Part shown: positions 1-11,372 of the stretch, piece by piece
Layout: the number at the start of each line of letters is the position of its first letter
Position numbering within the stretch: the stretch's first letter is position 1
Source: Streptomyces inusitatus
GTDB lineage: Bacteria; Actinomycetota; Actinomycetes; Streptomycetales; Streptomycetaceae
DNA: 64,000 bases
Assembly (NCBI RefSeq): GCF_014651115.1
Contig: NZ_BMWG01000005.1
Coordinates: forward strand, 247,071-311,070
Direction: 5' to 3'
Translations under genes and position numbers: made by a program
The notes under the pieces: model-generated
What the model saw: only the letters and a program-made list of their open reading frames with translations
Databases searched by the model: none
Told to the model about the DNA's origin: nothing

Positions 1-638
1 CCAAGGTGCGCGCCGCCGAGGTGGACCCGTCCCGGGCCCGGATATGCCAGCTCGACGAGTATGTGGGGCTCCCGGCGGGACACCCCGAGTCCTACCGCTC
101 GGTGGTGCTGCGCGAGGTCGTCGACCCGCTCGGGCTGACCGAGGAGTCCTTCATGGGCCCCGACGGCTCCGCCGAGGACGTCGCCGCCGCCTGTACCGCC
201 TACGACCGCGCCCTCGGCGAGGCCGGCGGCGTCGATCTCCAGTTGCTCGGCATCGGGACCGACGGGCACATCGGCTTCAACGAGCCGTGCTCCTCGCTCG
301 CCTCGCGCACCCGGATCAAGACGCTCACCGAGCGGACCCGCACCGACAACGCGCGGTTCTTCGACAGCCTCGACGAGGTCCCGCACCACGTGATCACCCA
401 GGGCATCGGCACCATCCTGGAGGCCCGCCACCTGGTGCTGCTGGCCACCGGGGAGGCCAAGGCCGACGCCGTGGCGCTCGCCGTCGAGGGCCCCCTCTCG
501 GCCCTGGTGCCCGCGTCGGCGCTCCAGCTCCACCCGCACGCCACGGTCGTCGTCGACGAGGCCGCCGCGTCCCGGCTGAAGCTGGCCGACTACTTCCGCG
601 CCACCTTCGCCGCCAAGCCGGACTGGCAGGGCATCTAG
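1..638 (+). CDS. nagB: Glucosamine-6-phosphate deaminase, 5' end outside the window
   Basis: This enzyme converts glucosamine-6-phosphate to fructose-6-phosphate and ammonia in the cytoplasm, the last step of N-acetylglucosamine and chitin catabolism. The visible 211 or so residues carry the family signatures CQLDEYVGL (active-site Asp region), LLGIGTDGHIGFNEP (catalytic His loop) and a conserved VLLATGEAKADA segment. The family is usually about 260 residues, so roughly 50 N-terminal residues lie before base 1. The frame is open to the window edge (codon start at base 3), so the GTG at base 6 is not a convincing true start. The gene ends in TAG and is followed by a strong hairpin. In Streptomyces nagB is normally under DasR control, but its promoter region is not visible here. 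Confidence 0.93.
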   Translation, partial: KVRAAEVDPSRARICQLDEYVGLPAGHPESYRSVVLREVVDPLGLTEESFMGPDGSAEDVAAACTAYDRALGEAGGVDLQLLGIGTDGHIGFNEPCSSLASRTRIKTLTERTRTDNARFFDSLDEVPHHVITQGIGTILEARHLVLLATGEAKADAVALAVEGPLSALVPASALQLHPHATVVVDEAAASRLKLADYFRATFAAKPDWQGI

Positions 639-690
639 GCCATTCAGGCCGTGTCCTCTTGAGGACGTCCGGGCTCTCTCGTCCGATCGG

Positions 691-712
691 GTCCCCGCCG
701 CACGGCGGGGAC
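691..712 (+). terminator. Hairpin downstream of nagB
   Basis: A perfect inverted repeat with 10-bp arms (GTCCCCGCCG and its complement) is separated by 2 nt, 53 nt after the nagB stop codon. No clear T-tract follows, which is common for actinobacterial terminators. It could also act as a processing or stability element. Confidence 0.6.
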
Positions 713-907
713 CTCGCGGAACCTTCGCACCACGGCGGCGGGCCGGTCGGCCGCCACTCGCGCACCGGCCCGTGTATCAATTTCGCGTCCGCCGGAACAA
801 TTCCGCGCCCAACGGCTCGTTTTCGCCGTTGAGTTGATACGGTGCGCTCGCTCGGCACTTGTCGCACGTCGAACTGACGCGCAACCGTGCAGCCCCGGGG
901 GATCTTC

Positions 908-2194
908 ATGGACGACGACAGCGCCCGCGACCTTCTTGTGGTCAGGGAGAGCCTGGAACGTGTCAGACGGCGGGCCGGTCACGCGGTCCGCTACTTCTAC
1001 GCCCATTTGTTTAGTCACCATCCTCATCTGCGGGCGCTGTTCCCCGCCGTGATGGCCGACCAGTACGAGAGGCTCTTCGCCGCCCTGGTCCACGCGGTGG
1101 ACCATCTCGGCCATCCCGGGCTGCCCGCCCATCTGGAGCGGCTCGGCCGGGACCACCGCAGATTCGGGGTGGTGGACGAGGACTACGCGGCCGTCGGCGA
1201 CAGCCTGCTCGCCGCGATCCGCCGGCACTCGGCCTTCACCTGGGACGAGCCGACGGAAACGGCCTGGCGCCGGGTGTACACGGGCGTGGCAGAGGCCATG
1301 AAGGAGGGGGCGCACCGCTCCGAGGCCTCGGGGGAGCCCGCGTTCTGGGAGGCCACCGTCGTCTCGCACCGGCTGCACGGCGATCACACGGCCGTGGTCC
1401 GCGCCGCCGTGCGCACCCCGTATCCATGGCGTCCCGGGCAGTACGCCACCGTCGAGCACACCGGGCTGCCCGGGGTGTGGCGTCCCTACTCCCTGGCGGG
1501 CGGCTCCTCGGGGGCGGGCGACCGGGAGCGGATTCTTGAGTTCCATATCGGCCGGGTGCAGAACGGGCTGCTGAGCACGGTCTTCTGCGACCACACCGAG
1601 CCCGGCCAGCTGCTCCGGCTGGGCGCGGCCTCGGGCGCGGCGCTCGCCCCGCCGCCCGGCACCCCCGCCGTCACCCTGATCGCCGCCGGCACGGGCTGGG
1701 CCCCGGTCAAGCCGGTGCTGGACGAGTTACTCGCCCGCAGACCCGCTCCCCGGGTCAGGATCGACGCCGTGGCCAGGGGGGAGTCGCACTTCTACGACGG
1801 CGCCTCGCTCGACGGGCTGCTGCGCGACCATCCCTATCTCAGCGCCTACTGGTGGTACCAGGAGTACGGCGAGGGCCGGATGAGGGCGGCGGAGCGGCTG
1901 CACACCCATCTGCGGGCGCGCCGCGACTGGGCGGGCGAGAGCGTCTATCTCTGCGGGCCGGTGAAGTTCGTCCAGGAGACGGCCGATCTGCTGTACGAGA
2001 GCGGATTGCCGCACTCCTCTCTGATCCGCGATCCGCAGCCGTACTCACAGCGCCAGCGCGGCCATGTCTCGCACGCGGAGGCGTTCCTCGACCCCGTGCC
2101 GGTGAACTGGATCGATCCCCAGGCGCGTACCGAGCCGCTCCGGGCACCGCTGCCCGCGACGCTCCAGGCCCCGGTGGCGGCGCCCGGCGGCTGA
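908..2194 (+). CDS. Flavohemoprotein / globin-reductase fusion (Hmp-like), contains a TTA codon
   Basis: This is a 428-residue two-part protein. Residues 1-135 are a globin domain with the proximal His expected at H83 in LGRDHRRFG. The rest is a ferredoxin-NADP reductase-type module with the FAD motif RPYSLAGG, the nucleotide motif GTGWAPVKP and a late CGPVKF motif. Such proteins usually act as NO dioxygenases or O2-reducing flavohemoglobins in the cytoplasm. I chose ATG 908 because a GGGGGA ribosome binding site lies 5 nt upstream; an in-frame GTG at 887 has none. Codon 274 (1727-1729) is TTA in a gene otherwise almost free of rare codons, so translation probably depends on the bldA leucyl-tRNA. 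The C-terminal 60 or so residues after the reductase (Pro-rich) are not part of the usual family core. Exact enzymology is inferred. Confidence 0.85.
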   Translation: MDDDSARDLLVVRESLERVRRRAGHAVRYFYAHLFSHHPHLRALFPAVMADQYERLFAALVHAVDHLGHPGLPAHLERLGRDHRRFGVVDEDYAAVGDSLLAAIRRHSAFTWDEPTETAWRRVYTGVAEAMKEGAHRSEASGEPAFWEATVVSHRLHGDHTAVVRAAVRTPYPWRPGQYATVEHTGLPGVWRPYSLAGGSSGAGDRERILEFHIGRVQNGLLSTVFCDHTEPGQLLRLGAASGAALAPPPGTPAVTLIAAGTGWAPVKPVLDELLARRPAPRVRIDAVARGESHFYDGASLDGLLRDHPYLSAYWWYQEYGEGRMRAAERLHTHLRARRDWAGESVYLCGPVKFVQETADLLYESGLPHSSLIRDPQPYSQRQRGHVSHAEAFLDPVPVNWIDPQARTEPLRAPLPATLQAPVAAPGG

Positions 2195-2206
2195 CCCGGG
2201 GGCCGT

Positions 2207-3616
2207 TCACGGCTCCCGCCCGCCGGCCGGTCCGTACCAGAGCGTGGTCACCTCGCAGAACTCGCGGATGCCGTGCGCCGAGAGCTCCCTGCCGTAGCCG
2301 GAGCGCTTGACGCCGCCGAACGGGAGGGCCGGGTGGGAGGCCGTCATCCCGTTGAAGAAGACGCCGCCCGCCTCGATGTCGCGGGCGAAGCGCTCCTGCT
2401 CGCCCTCGTCCCGGGTCCAGGCGCTGGAGCTGAGCCCGAACGGGGTGTCGTTGGCGAGGGCGACCGCCTCGTCGGCGTCGGCGACCCGGTAGACGGCGGC
2501 GACCGGGCCGAAGGTCTCCTCGCGGTGGATGCGCATGGTGTCGCGGATCCCGGTGAGCACGGTGGGCTCGTAGAACCAGCCCCGGCCCCGGCCCGGCGGT
2601 CGGCGGCCCCCGGTGAGCGCGGTCGCGCCCCGGCGTACGGCGTCGTCCACGAGTGCTTCGAGGTCCTCGCGGCCCTGCTCGGTGGCGAGCGGGCCGATCT
2701 GGGTGGCCTCGTTCAGCGGATCGCCGACGGTCAGCGCGCGCATGCCCTCGGTGAAGCGCTCGCAGAACGCGTCGTGGACGTCGGTGTGGACGATGAAGCG
2801 CTTGGCGGCGATGCAGGACTGGCCGTTGTTCTGCGCCCGCGCGGTGACGGCGGTGTCGGCGGCCCTTCGGACGTCGGCCGACGGCATCACGAGATAGGGG
2901 TCGCTGCCGCCCAGCTCCAGCACGGTCTTCTTCACCTCGTCGCCCGCGACGGCGGCGACCGCGCGGCCGGCGCCTTCGCTGCCGGTGAGGGTCGCGGCGG
3001 CCACCCGGCGGTCCCGGAGGATCGCCTCCACCGCGCCCGAGCCCACCAGCAGGCTCTGGAAGCAGCCTTCGGGCCAGCCCGCGCGCCGGAAGAGTTCCTC
3101 CAGGTAGAGGGCGGTCTGCGGCACATTGGACGCGTGTTTGAGCAGGGCGGTGTTCCCCGCCATCAGGGCGGGGGCGGCGAAGCGGACGACCTGCCAGAGC
3201 GGGAAGTTCCAGGGCATGACGGCGAGCACCACGCCGACCGGGCGGTAGCGGACGACGATCCGGGCGGCCCCGGAGTCCTCGGTGTCGGCGGCGGACGGGT
3301 GCTCGTCGGCGAGCAGGGCGGGGGCGTGGGCGGCGTACCAGCGCATCGCCCTGGCGCATTTGGCGGCCTCGGCCCGGGCGGCGGTGATCGGCTTGCCCAT
3401 CTCGGTGGTCATGGTGCGGGCGATGGAGTGGCGGTCCTCGTCGAGCAGATCGGCGGCGTGTTCGAGCAGCCGGGCGCGGTGGGCGAAGCCGGTGGCGCGG
3501 TGCTCGTCGAAGGCGCGCCGGGCGAGGGCGACGCGCCGGTCGGTCTCCTCGGCGGTCAGCGGCTCGAAGGTTCTGCGGGTCTCCCCGGTGGTGGGGTCGA
3601 CGGTGGCGATGGGCAT
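2207..3616 (-). CDS. gabD: NAD(P)-dependent aldehyde dehydrogenase, succinate-semialdehyde dehydrogenase type
   Basis: This 469-residue protein belongs to the aldehyde dehydrogenase superfamily and is full length. Visible signatures are MPWNFPLWQ (oxyanion Asn about 136), the cofactor Lys in LLKHAS (about 160), the general base Glu in LELGGSDPY (about 234) and the nucleophile Cys in NNGQSCIAAKRF (about 268). The pattern resembles short-form GabD/Sad enzymes that oxidise succinate semialdehyde to succinate in 4-aminobutyrate and polyamine catabolism, but substrate specificity cannot be read from motifs alone. A GGAGGAGAGGAG ribosome binding site precedes ATG 3616. It lies 39 bp downstream of a small same-strand gene and 12 bp from the convergent flavohemoprotein stop. 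The gene symbol is a best guess. Confidence 0.85.
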   Translation of the reverse strand: MPIATVDPTTGETRRTFEPLTAEETDRRVALARRAFDEHRATGFAHRARLLEHAADLLDEDRHSIARTMTTEMGKPITAARAEAAKCARAMRWYAAHAPALLADEHPSAADTEDSGAARIVVRYRPVGVVLAVMPWNFPLWQVVRFAAPALMAGNTALLKHASNVPQTALYLEELFRRAGWPEGCFQSLLVGSGAVEAILRDRRVAAATLTGSEGAGRAVAAVAGDEVKKTVLELGGSDPYLVMPSADVRRAADTAVTARAQNNGQSCIAAKRFIVHTDVHDAFCERFTEGMRALTVGDPLNEATQIGPLATEQGREDLEALVDDAVRRGATALTGGRRPPGRGRGWFYEPTVLTGIRDTMRIHREETFGPVAAVYRVADADEAVALANDTPFGLSSSAWTRDEGEQERFARDIEAGGVFFNGMTASHPALPFGGVKRSGYGRELSAHGIREFCEVTTLWYGPAGGREP

Positions 3617-3655
3617 CGCGCTCTCCTCTCCTCCGCGCTCGCCCGGAAGACGTGT

Positions 3656-4027
3656 CTAGAGCCTGCTCTCCAGTCTCAGCTGGACGTCCTTCTCCTGGTC
3701 GCCCGCCGCCATGCCCTCGTCATGGACGACGAAGGCGGCGGCGAGGGTCTCGCGCATCCGGTCGACGGCCCAGTAGCCGCCCTGGACCTCGGCCTCCACG
3801 GGGGAGCCGAGCCGCTTGGGGCCGGGCGCGGGCCGGGCGGCGGTGACGTCGAAGGTGGCGGTCCACACGGTCGTACGTCCCTCGGAGACGTACTGCGGGA
3901 CGTCGTCGGCCGCGCGATCGGACGCGTAGGACTCACCCAGGAGGTGGAACACCGTGTCGGCGTCCTCCCTGGTGCAGCCCGCGATCGTCACCACGACCGG
4001 CGAGACGGGCTGTTCGCTGCTGTTCAC
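3656..4027 (-). CDS. Small conserved hypothetical protein
   Basis: This 123-residue acidic protein has no signal peptide or membrane segment. I do not recognise its family. It begins with a beta-strand-like stretch (VVVTIAGCTREDADTVFHLL) and contains an ARPAPGPKRLG loop and a C-terminal GDQEKDVQLRLESRL. Alternating hydrophobic and charged residues suggest a small alpha/beta ligand-binding fold, but this is inference. GTG 4027 is chosen because GAGGAAC lies just upstream and the protein reads well from there. The frame is open further upstream, but that extension is low-complexity Arg/Pro-rich sequence. It lies 39 bp before the aldehyde dehydrogenase and may share its transcript. Confidence 0.65.
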   Translation of the reverse strand: MNSSEQPVSPVVVTIAGCTREDADTVFHLLGESYASDRAADDVPQYVSEGRTTVWTATFDVTAARPAPGPKRLGSPVEAEVQGGYWAVDRMRETLAAAFVVHDEGMAAGDQEKDVQLRLESRL

Positions 4028-4223
4028 CGTTGTTCCTCGCTCTCCTGGACCGTTGTCCCGCGAGCCGTCCGCGCACGGGGCGGGCGTCGTCTCCCGGGCT
4101 CCAGGCTCACCCGTCGTCGCGCCGCCCGCCACTCGTCGACCGTTTCGATGGCGGGGCCGACGGGCGGCGGACGGCGGGCCCGGGGCGGACGGTCCGGCGG
4201 GCGGTCCGGTGGGCGGGCGGGCG

Positions 4224-5015
4224 TCAGAGCCTGCGGTTGGCCAGCACCGGTACCAAGGCGCGTACGGCGGCGACCTCCGCCACGTCCACATCGGCGATGA
4301 GCAGCCCGGGAGCGGCCTCCAGCCGGGCGCGTACGGTGCCGTCCGGCCCCACGAGGGCGCTGTGGCCGATTCCGGCGGGGGTCTTCGGCGGCGCGGGGCG
4401 GCCGGACGCGACCGGGTCGGCCTGGTCGACGGCGGCGACCCAGAGGGTGGCGTCGAGCGCCCGGGCGCGGACGAGCAGCTCCCACTGGTCGCGCTTGCCG
4501 GGGCCGTCGCCCCAGGAGGCGGGGAGCAGGGTGAGGACGGCTCCGGCGTCGGCGTGCGCCCGGAACAGCTCGGGGAAGCGGACGTCGTAGCAGGTGGCGA
4601 GGCCGGTACGGACTCCGGCCACCTCGATGGTGACCACTTCGGAGCCGGCCGCGACGGTGGCGGACTCGGTGAAGCCGAAGGCGTCGTACAGATGGATCTT
4701 GTCGTAGGAGGCCTCGACGCCGGGGCCGGTGGCCAGCAGGGTGTTGGTCACCCTGCCCTCCCCGGCGGGGGTGAACATCCCGGCGACCACGACGAGTCCG
4801 GCGTCCTGGGCGATCCGGCGCACCTCGGTGGCCCAGGGGCCGTCCAGCGGTTCGGCGAGGGGGGCGAGCGGGGTGCCGAAGCAGGCCATGGTCGCCTCGG
4901 GGAAGACAACGGCGTCCGCGCCGGAGTCCGCCGCGCGGCGGGCCTGTTCCCGTACGGTGGCAAGGTTGTGCGCGGGGTCGGGGCCGGTCGTGATCTGGCT
5001 CAGTGCGATACGCAT
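4224..5015 (-). CDS. Carbon-nitrogen hydrolase (nitrilase superfamily amidohydrolase)
   Basis: This 263-residue cytoplasmic enzyme has the nitrilase-superfamily Glu-Lys-Cys triad: E40 in VVFPEATM, K106 in SYDKIHLYDAFG, and C142 in TCYDVRFPELF. Length and motifs fit the Nit-type omega-amidase / deaminated glutathione amidase branch rather than true nitrilases, so it probably hydrolyses a small amide such as 2-oxoglutaramate, deaminated glutathione or a related metabolite. It starts with ATG 5015 and runs leftward. A 196-bp gap separates it from the following small gene. It is divergent from mutA, with about 300 bp between them. Confidence 0.85.
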   Translation of the reverse strand: MRIALSQITTGPDPAHNLATVREQARRAADSGADAVVFPEATMACFGTPLAPLAEPLDGPWATEVRRIAQDAGLVVVAGMFTPAGEGRVTNTLLATGPGVEASYDKIHLYDAFGFTESATVAAGSEVVTIEVAGVRTGLATCYDVRFPELFRAHADAGAVLTLLPASWGDGPGKRDQWELLVRARALDATLWVAAVDQADPVASGRPAPPKTPAGIGHSALVGPDGTVRARLEAAPGLLIADVDVAEVAAVRALVPVLANRRL

Positions 5016-5301
5016 GGCGGTCCTTGGGGTGAGACGGTCGTCGAGGGCGCGCGTCGAAGGCGGAGTGCCCCATCTTCCCCGTGCCGCCGCTTCCGCGCAC
5101 GGGTGTTCCCTTTCATCGCTTCATGTCGCCCGGTGTCGCTCAATGTGGCTTCCTGCGCGCTTTCATGGCCGCGAACAGGACAACGGAGGGAGGGAGTCCG
5201 GTTTCTCCCGGGATGTAGTGCATCAGGGATGCCGAATCAAGGCCGACTCGGCGTATACAAGATCACAGAGCATTGGCCGCTGCCTCACCGCGTGATTGTC
5301 C

Positions 5302-5307
5302 TAGCAT
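5302..5307 (+). promoter_or_regulatory. Probable -10 box of a leaderless mutA transcript
   Basis: TAGCAT lies 7 nt before the mutA ATG and no ribosome binding site is present, so transcription would start at or next to the start codon. No good -35 hexamer is visible. The rest of the 299-bp divergent interval (5016-5314) shows no gene and no other clear signal. Confidence 0.45.
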
Positions 5308-5314
5308 CCGAACC

Positions 5315-7188
5315 ATGACGGTCATCCCAGACGACGGGTTCCCCCTGGCCGCCGAGTTCCCGGACGCCTCACAGGAGCAGTGGCGGCGGCTGGTGGCCGG
5401 CGTGCTGCGCAAGACCGGCAAGGACGTCTCCGACACGGCGCCGGAGGAGATGCTCTCCACAGTGGTGGAGGACGGCCTCCGCACCCGCCCCCTCTACACG
5501 GCGGACGACAGCACGGCCCCCGAGGGGTTCCCGGGCTTCGCCCCCTTCCTCCGGGGCGGTACGCCGGAGGGCGGCGCGGTCTCCGGCTGGGACGTCCGCC
5601 AGCGGCACGAGCGGCCGGACCCCCGCCGCACCAATGAGGCCGTGCTCGCGGACCTGGAGCACGGCGTGACCTCGCTCTGGCTCTCCGTCGGCCCGTCCGG
5701 AATCCCCCTCTCCGGTCTCGCCGCCGCGCTGGAGGGCGTCTATCTGGACCTCGCCCCCGTGGTGCTCGACGCCGGGGACGGATTCGAGGCCGCCGCCGAG
5801 GAGTTCCTGCGGCTGCTGGACGAGCGGGGCGTCGAGAGCCCCGGCGGGAACCTCGGCGCGGACCCGCTGGGCCACGCGGCCAGGACCGGGTCCTACGAGG
5901 AGGTCGCGGAGCTGACGGCGGCGGCCGCCCGGCTCGCCCTGCGCTGCCACGACACCCGCCCCGGGCTGCGGGCGCTGACCGCCGACGCGCTCCCGTACCA
6001 CGAGGCCGGGGCCTCGGCCGCGCAGGAGGTGGGCTGCTCGCTGGCGACCGGCGTCGCCCTGCTGCGCGCCCTCACCGACGCGGGTCTCTCCGCCGAGGCC
6101 GCCCTCGGCCAGCTGGAGTTCCGCTACGCGGCCACCGCCGACCAGTTTCTGACGATCGCCAAGCTGCGGGCCGCCCGCCGGGTCTGGGCCAGGGTCGCCG
6201 AGGCCTGCGGGGCGCGGGACGCGGGGGCCCAGCGCCAGCACGCGGTGACCTCGCCGGTGATGATGACCCGGCGCGATCCCTGGGTGAACATGCTCCGCAC
6301 CACGGTGGCCTCGCTCGCCGCCGGAGTGGGCGGGGCGGACTCCGTGACCGTGCTCCCCTTCGACCACGCCATCGGACTGCCGGACGACTTCGCCCGCAGG
6401 ATCGCCCGCAACACCTCCACAATCCTGCTGGAGGAGTCGCACGTGGGCCGCGTCATCGACCCGGCCGGCGGCTCCTGGTACGTGGAGCGGCTCACCGACG
6501 AACTGGCGCACAGCGCCTGGGAGTGGTTCCAGGAGATCGAGGGCGCGGGCGGCCAGCTCGCCGCGCTCCGCTCCGGCCTGGTCTCCGAGCGGATCGGGAC
6601 GGCCTGGACCGAGCGCCTGGCGAAGATCGCCAAACGCCGTGAACCGATCACCGGGGTCAGCGAGTTCCCACTGCTCTCCCAGCCCCCGGTGGAGCGCGAT
6701 CCCGCACCCGCCCCGCCCTCCGGCGGACTGCCCAGGGTCCGCCGCGACGAGGCCTTCGAGGCGCTGCGCACCCGCTCGGACGCGCATCTGGACACCACCG
6801 GCTCCCGGCCGAGGATCTTCATCGCCGCGATCGGCCCGGCCTCCGCGCACACCGCGCGCACCACCTTCACGGCCAACCTCTTCCAGGCGGGCGGGATCGA
6901 ACCCGTCCACGACCCCGTCTCGGTCGACGCGGCCTCCGCCGGTGAGGCGTTCCGGGCCAGCGGGGCGAGTGTGGCGTGCGTCTGCTCCAGCGACGCGCTC
7001 TACGCCGAGCAGGCGGCTCCGGTGGCGAAGGCGCTGAAGGAGGCAGGGGCGGTGCGGGTGTATCTCGCGGGTCGCCCCGGCGAGCTGCGGGAAACCTATG
7101 TACGGGCCGGAGTCGACGAGTTCGTCGCCGTCGGCGGCGACGCGGTCGCCGTCCTCTCCCGCGCCCTCGACCGGATCGGAGTGGCGTG

Positions 7189-7189
<1 letters not shown>
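5315..7189 (+). CDS. mutA: Methylmalonyl-CoA mutase small (beta) subunit
   Basis: This 624-residue protein pairs with MutB to form the adenosylcobalamin-dependent mutase that interconverts succinyl-CoA and (R)-methylmalonyl-CoA, linking the TCA cycle to propionate metabolism and methylmalonyl-CoA supply for polyketides. It has a degenerate TIM-barrel ([41 protein letters not shown] split over the active face) and a C-terminal Rossmann-like domain. The latter lacks the cobalamin-binding D-x-H-x-x-G motif (the region reads [10 protein letters not shown]), as expected for the non-catalytic subunit. ATG 5315 gives the expected length. The stop overlaps the mutB start as ATGA, which implies translational coupling and 1:1 synthesis. 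Confidence 0.95.
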
Positions 7190-9387
<2,198 letters not shown>

Positions 9388-9400
9388 GACAGGGCCACCG

Positions 9401-10396
9401 ATGCCACAGACGATCGATGTAGACAGCTATGTCCAGGGTGTCCGGGCCGGTTCCCGGGCCTACATCGCGCGGGCGATCACCCTGTTGGAGTCCACCAGGG
9501 CCGATCACCGCGCGCTGGCGCAGCGGCTGCTGACCGAGCTGCTGCCGTACGCGGGCGCGGCCCGGCGGGTGGGCATCAGCGGGGTGCCCGGGGTGGGCAA
9601 GTCCACCTTCATCGACGCGCTGGGCACCATGCTCACCTCGCTCGGCCACCGGGTGGCGGTCCTGGCGGTGGATCCCTCCTCCAGCCGGACAGGGGGTTCG
9701 ATCCTCGGCGACAAGACCCGGATGGAGCGGCTGGCGGTCGACCCTTCGGCGTTCGTCCGGCCCTCTCCGACCTCGGGGACGCTCGGCGGGGTGGCGAAGG
9801 CGACCCGCGAGACCATCGTGGTGGTGGAGGCGGCGGGCTACGACGTGGTGCTGGTGGAGACCGTCGGGGTGGGGCAGTCGGAGACGACCGTCGCCCAGAT
9901 GGTCGACTCCTTCCTGCTGCTCACGCTCGCGCGCACCGGGGATCAGCTCCAGGGCATCAAGAAGGGCGTCCTGGAGCTGGCCGATGTGATCACGGTGAAC
10001 AAGGCGGACGGCCCGCACGAGCGCGACGCCCGCTCGGCGGCCCGCGAGCTGGCGGGCGCGCTGCGGCTGATGCATCCGGCGGACGCGGCGTGGACCCCTC
10101 CGGTGCTGTCGTGCAGCGCCCGTGAGTCCAGCGGTCTGGACACCGTCTGGGAGCGGCTGGAGCAGCACCGGACGCTGCTGGAGTCGACCGGCCGGCTGGC
10201 GGCCAAGCGGCGGGACCAGCAGATCGACTGGACCTGGTCGATGGTCCACGACGAGCTGCTCGACCGGCTGCACGGCCACCCCGGGGTGCGGGAGCTGGCC
10301 CCCGCCCTGGAGCGGCTGGTGCGCGACGGCGAGCTGACGGCCACGCTGGCGGCGGAGCGCATCCTGGAGGCGTTCCAGGGGCCGGGCGGGGTGTGA
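9401..10396 (+). CDS. meaB: MeaB-type GTPase, methylmalonyl-CoA mutase chaperone
   Basis: This 331-residue G3E-family P-loop GTPase loads adenosylcobalamin onto, and protects, methylmalonyl-CoA mutase. Visible motifs are the Walker [10 protein letters not shown] (61-69), the switch/base-recognition region [24 protein letters not shown] (Walker B/switch II region) and VNKADG (NKxD guanine specificity). A C-terminal helical dimerisation arm follows, as in MeaB/ArgK proteins. It is the third gene of the mutA-mutB-meaB operon, 13 bp after mutB, and ends 52 bp before a convergent methyltransferase gene. Older databases call this family ArgK, but the operon context makes the mutase chaperone role clear. 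Confidence 0.95.
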   Translation: MPQTIDVDSYVQGVRAGSRAYIARAITLLESTRADHRALAQRLLTELLPYAGAARRVGISGVPGVGKSTFIDALGTMLTSLGHRVAVLAVDPSSSRTGGSILGDKTRMERLAVDPSAFVRPSPTSGTLGGVAKATRETIVVVEAAGYDVVLVETVGVGQSETTVAQMVDSFLLLTLARTGDQLQGIKKGVLELADVITVNKADGPHERDARSAARELAGALRLMHPADAAWTPPVLSCSARESSGLDTVWERLEQHRTLLESTGRLAAKRRDQQIDWTWSMVHDELLDRLHGHPGVRELAPALERLVRDGELTATLAAERILEAFQGPGGV

Positions 10397-10448
10397 GCCC
10401 GGCGCGGCCGGGAACGCGGGCCGGGAGTACGGGCCGGGAGCGCGCGCC

Positions 10449-11318
10449 CTACCCGAGGCGGTAGAGGTTGAAGCGGCAGGCCTGGATCTGACGGCGCATC
10501 ACGGTCGCCATGGCGCGCAGCATTCCGCGCTGGGCCATCGGCAGCCGGGCGCTGACGGCGGCGGGCAGCCGGGCGAAGGTGCAGGACTGGGCGAGGGCGA
10601 TGGAGTCGTGCCAGCCCTCCGGTTCGGCCGGGTCCTCGCAGCGCCAGCGCGGCCGGGCGGCGGGGCCGCCGAGGACCTCGTGGCCGTCGTGGCCGTCGTG
10701 GCCGTCGTGACTCTCGTGCCCGTCTCGCTCGTCGGTGCGCCCGGAGGCGGTCTCCAGGGCGAGATGCGCCCCCGGCAGCCGTTCGGCGGCCATCCGGAAG
10801 ACGTCGCGGACCTGCTCCTTCGCGAGCTGGATCAGGGTGGACTCGCCGACCAGGAAATACGGCCCCGGGCTGGCGCGCACGGCGTCGACCCAGCCGGGGT
10901 CGGTCACGGACGCGGCGATGGCCCGGCGGCGGCCGGTGTCCTCGCCGAAGGCGTGCCCCAGCGTCGTCACCTCGGGCAGTCCGAGGTCGAACCAGTGGAC
11001 CGTGCCGTTGTCGAGCCGCTCGAAGCGGGTGCTGGGGCCCGTGCCGAACTCGACGACGGTCCCGGCGGGGTGGCGGCCGAGGAAGTCCTCGATCCAGGTG
11101 TCGAAGAGCAGGGTCCGGGTGGTGGGGCCGATCGGGCCGCGCGCCCCGCCGAAGCGGACGGCGCCGTCCTCGTCCAGGGCGTCGGCCGCCTCCGCGGCTC
11201 GCGGGGCGCGGCGCGTTCCGTCGCGCTCGCGGAGGCTCACCGCGCCGGTGCGGAGCGGGGAGCGCCGCGCTTCGAGGGTGCCGCCGAGTCCCGGCGGTCG
11301 TCCGTCCCGATCTGCCAT
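10449..11318 (-). CDS. Class I SAM-dependent methyltransferase, leucine carboxyl / polyketide O-methyltransferase type
   Basis: This 289-residue protein matches the LCM-type methyltransferase family (COG3315-like, Tcmp/Omt). It shows FDTWIEDFLGRHPAGTVVEFGTG broken into helix plus SAM motif (E90, G92, G94), STRFERLDNG, WFDLGLPEV and the acidic SVTDPGWVDAV motif. An unusual insertion at residues 201-213 repeats His-Asp-Gly (HDGHDGHDGHE), encoded by a 9-bp DNA repeat. The substrate is unknown. The promoter region carries an iron box 55 bp upstream of ATG 11318, which suggests expression under iron limitation and a possible link to siderophore or iron-stress metabolism. No siderophore genes are adjacent. 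Confidence 0.75.
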   Translation of the reverse strand: MADRDGRPPGLGGTLEARRSPLRTGAVSLRERDGTRRAPRAAEAADALDEDGAVRFGGARGPIGPTTRTLLFDTWIEDFLGRHPAGTVVEFGTGPSTRFERLDNGTVHWFDLGLPEVTTLGHAFGEDTGRRRAIAASVTDPGWVDAVRASPGPYFLVGESTLIQLAKEQVRDVFRMAAERLPGAHLALETASGRTDERDGHESHDGHDGHDGHEVLGGPAARPRWRCEDPAEPEGWHDSIALAQSCTFARLPAAVSARLPMAQRGMLRAMATVMRRQIQACRFNLYRLG

Positions 11319-11372
11319 GGCTGCCTTCTCTGGGGTGTGGGGCCGTCGGCGGTGCGCCGATGGAGCGCCAGT

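Noticed and set aside
887..907. GTG start 21 bp upstream of the flavohemoprotein ATG
   Set aside because: It has no ribosome binding site, and ATG 908 has a good one.
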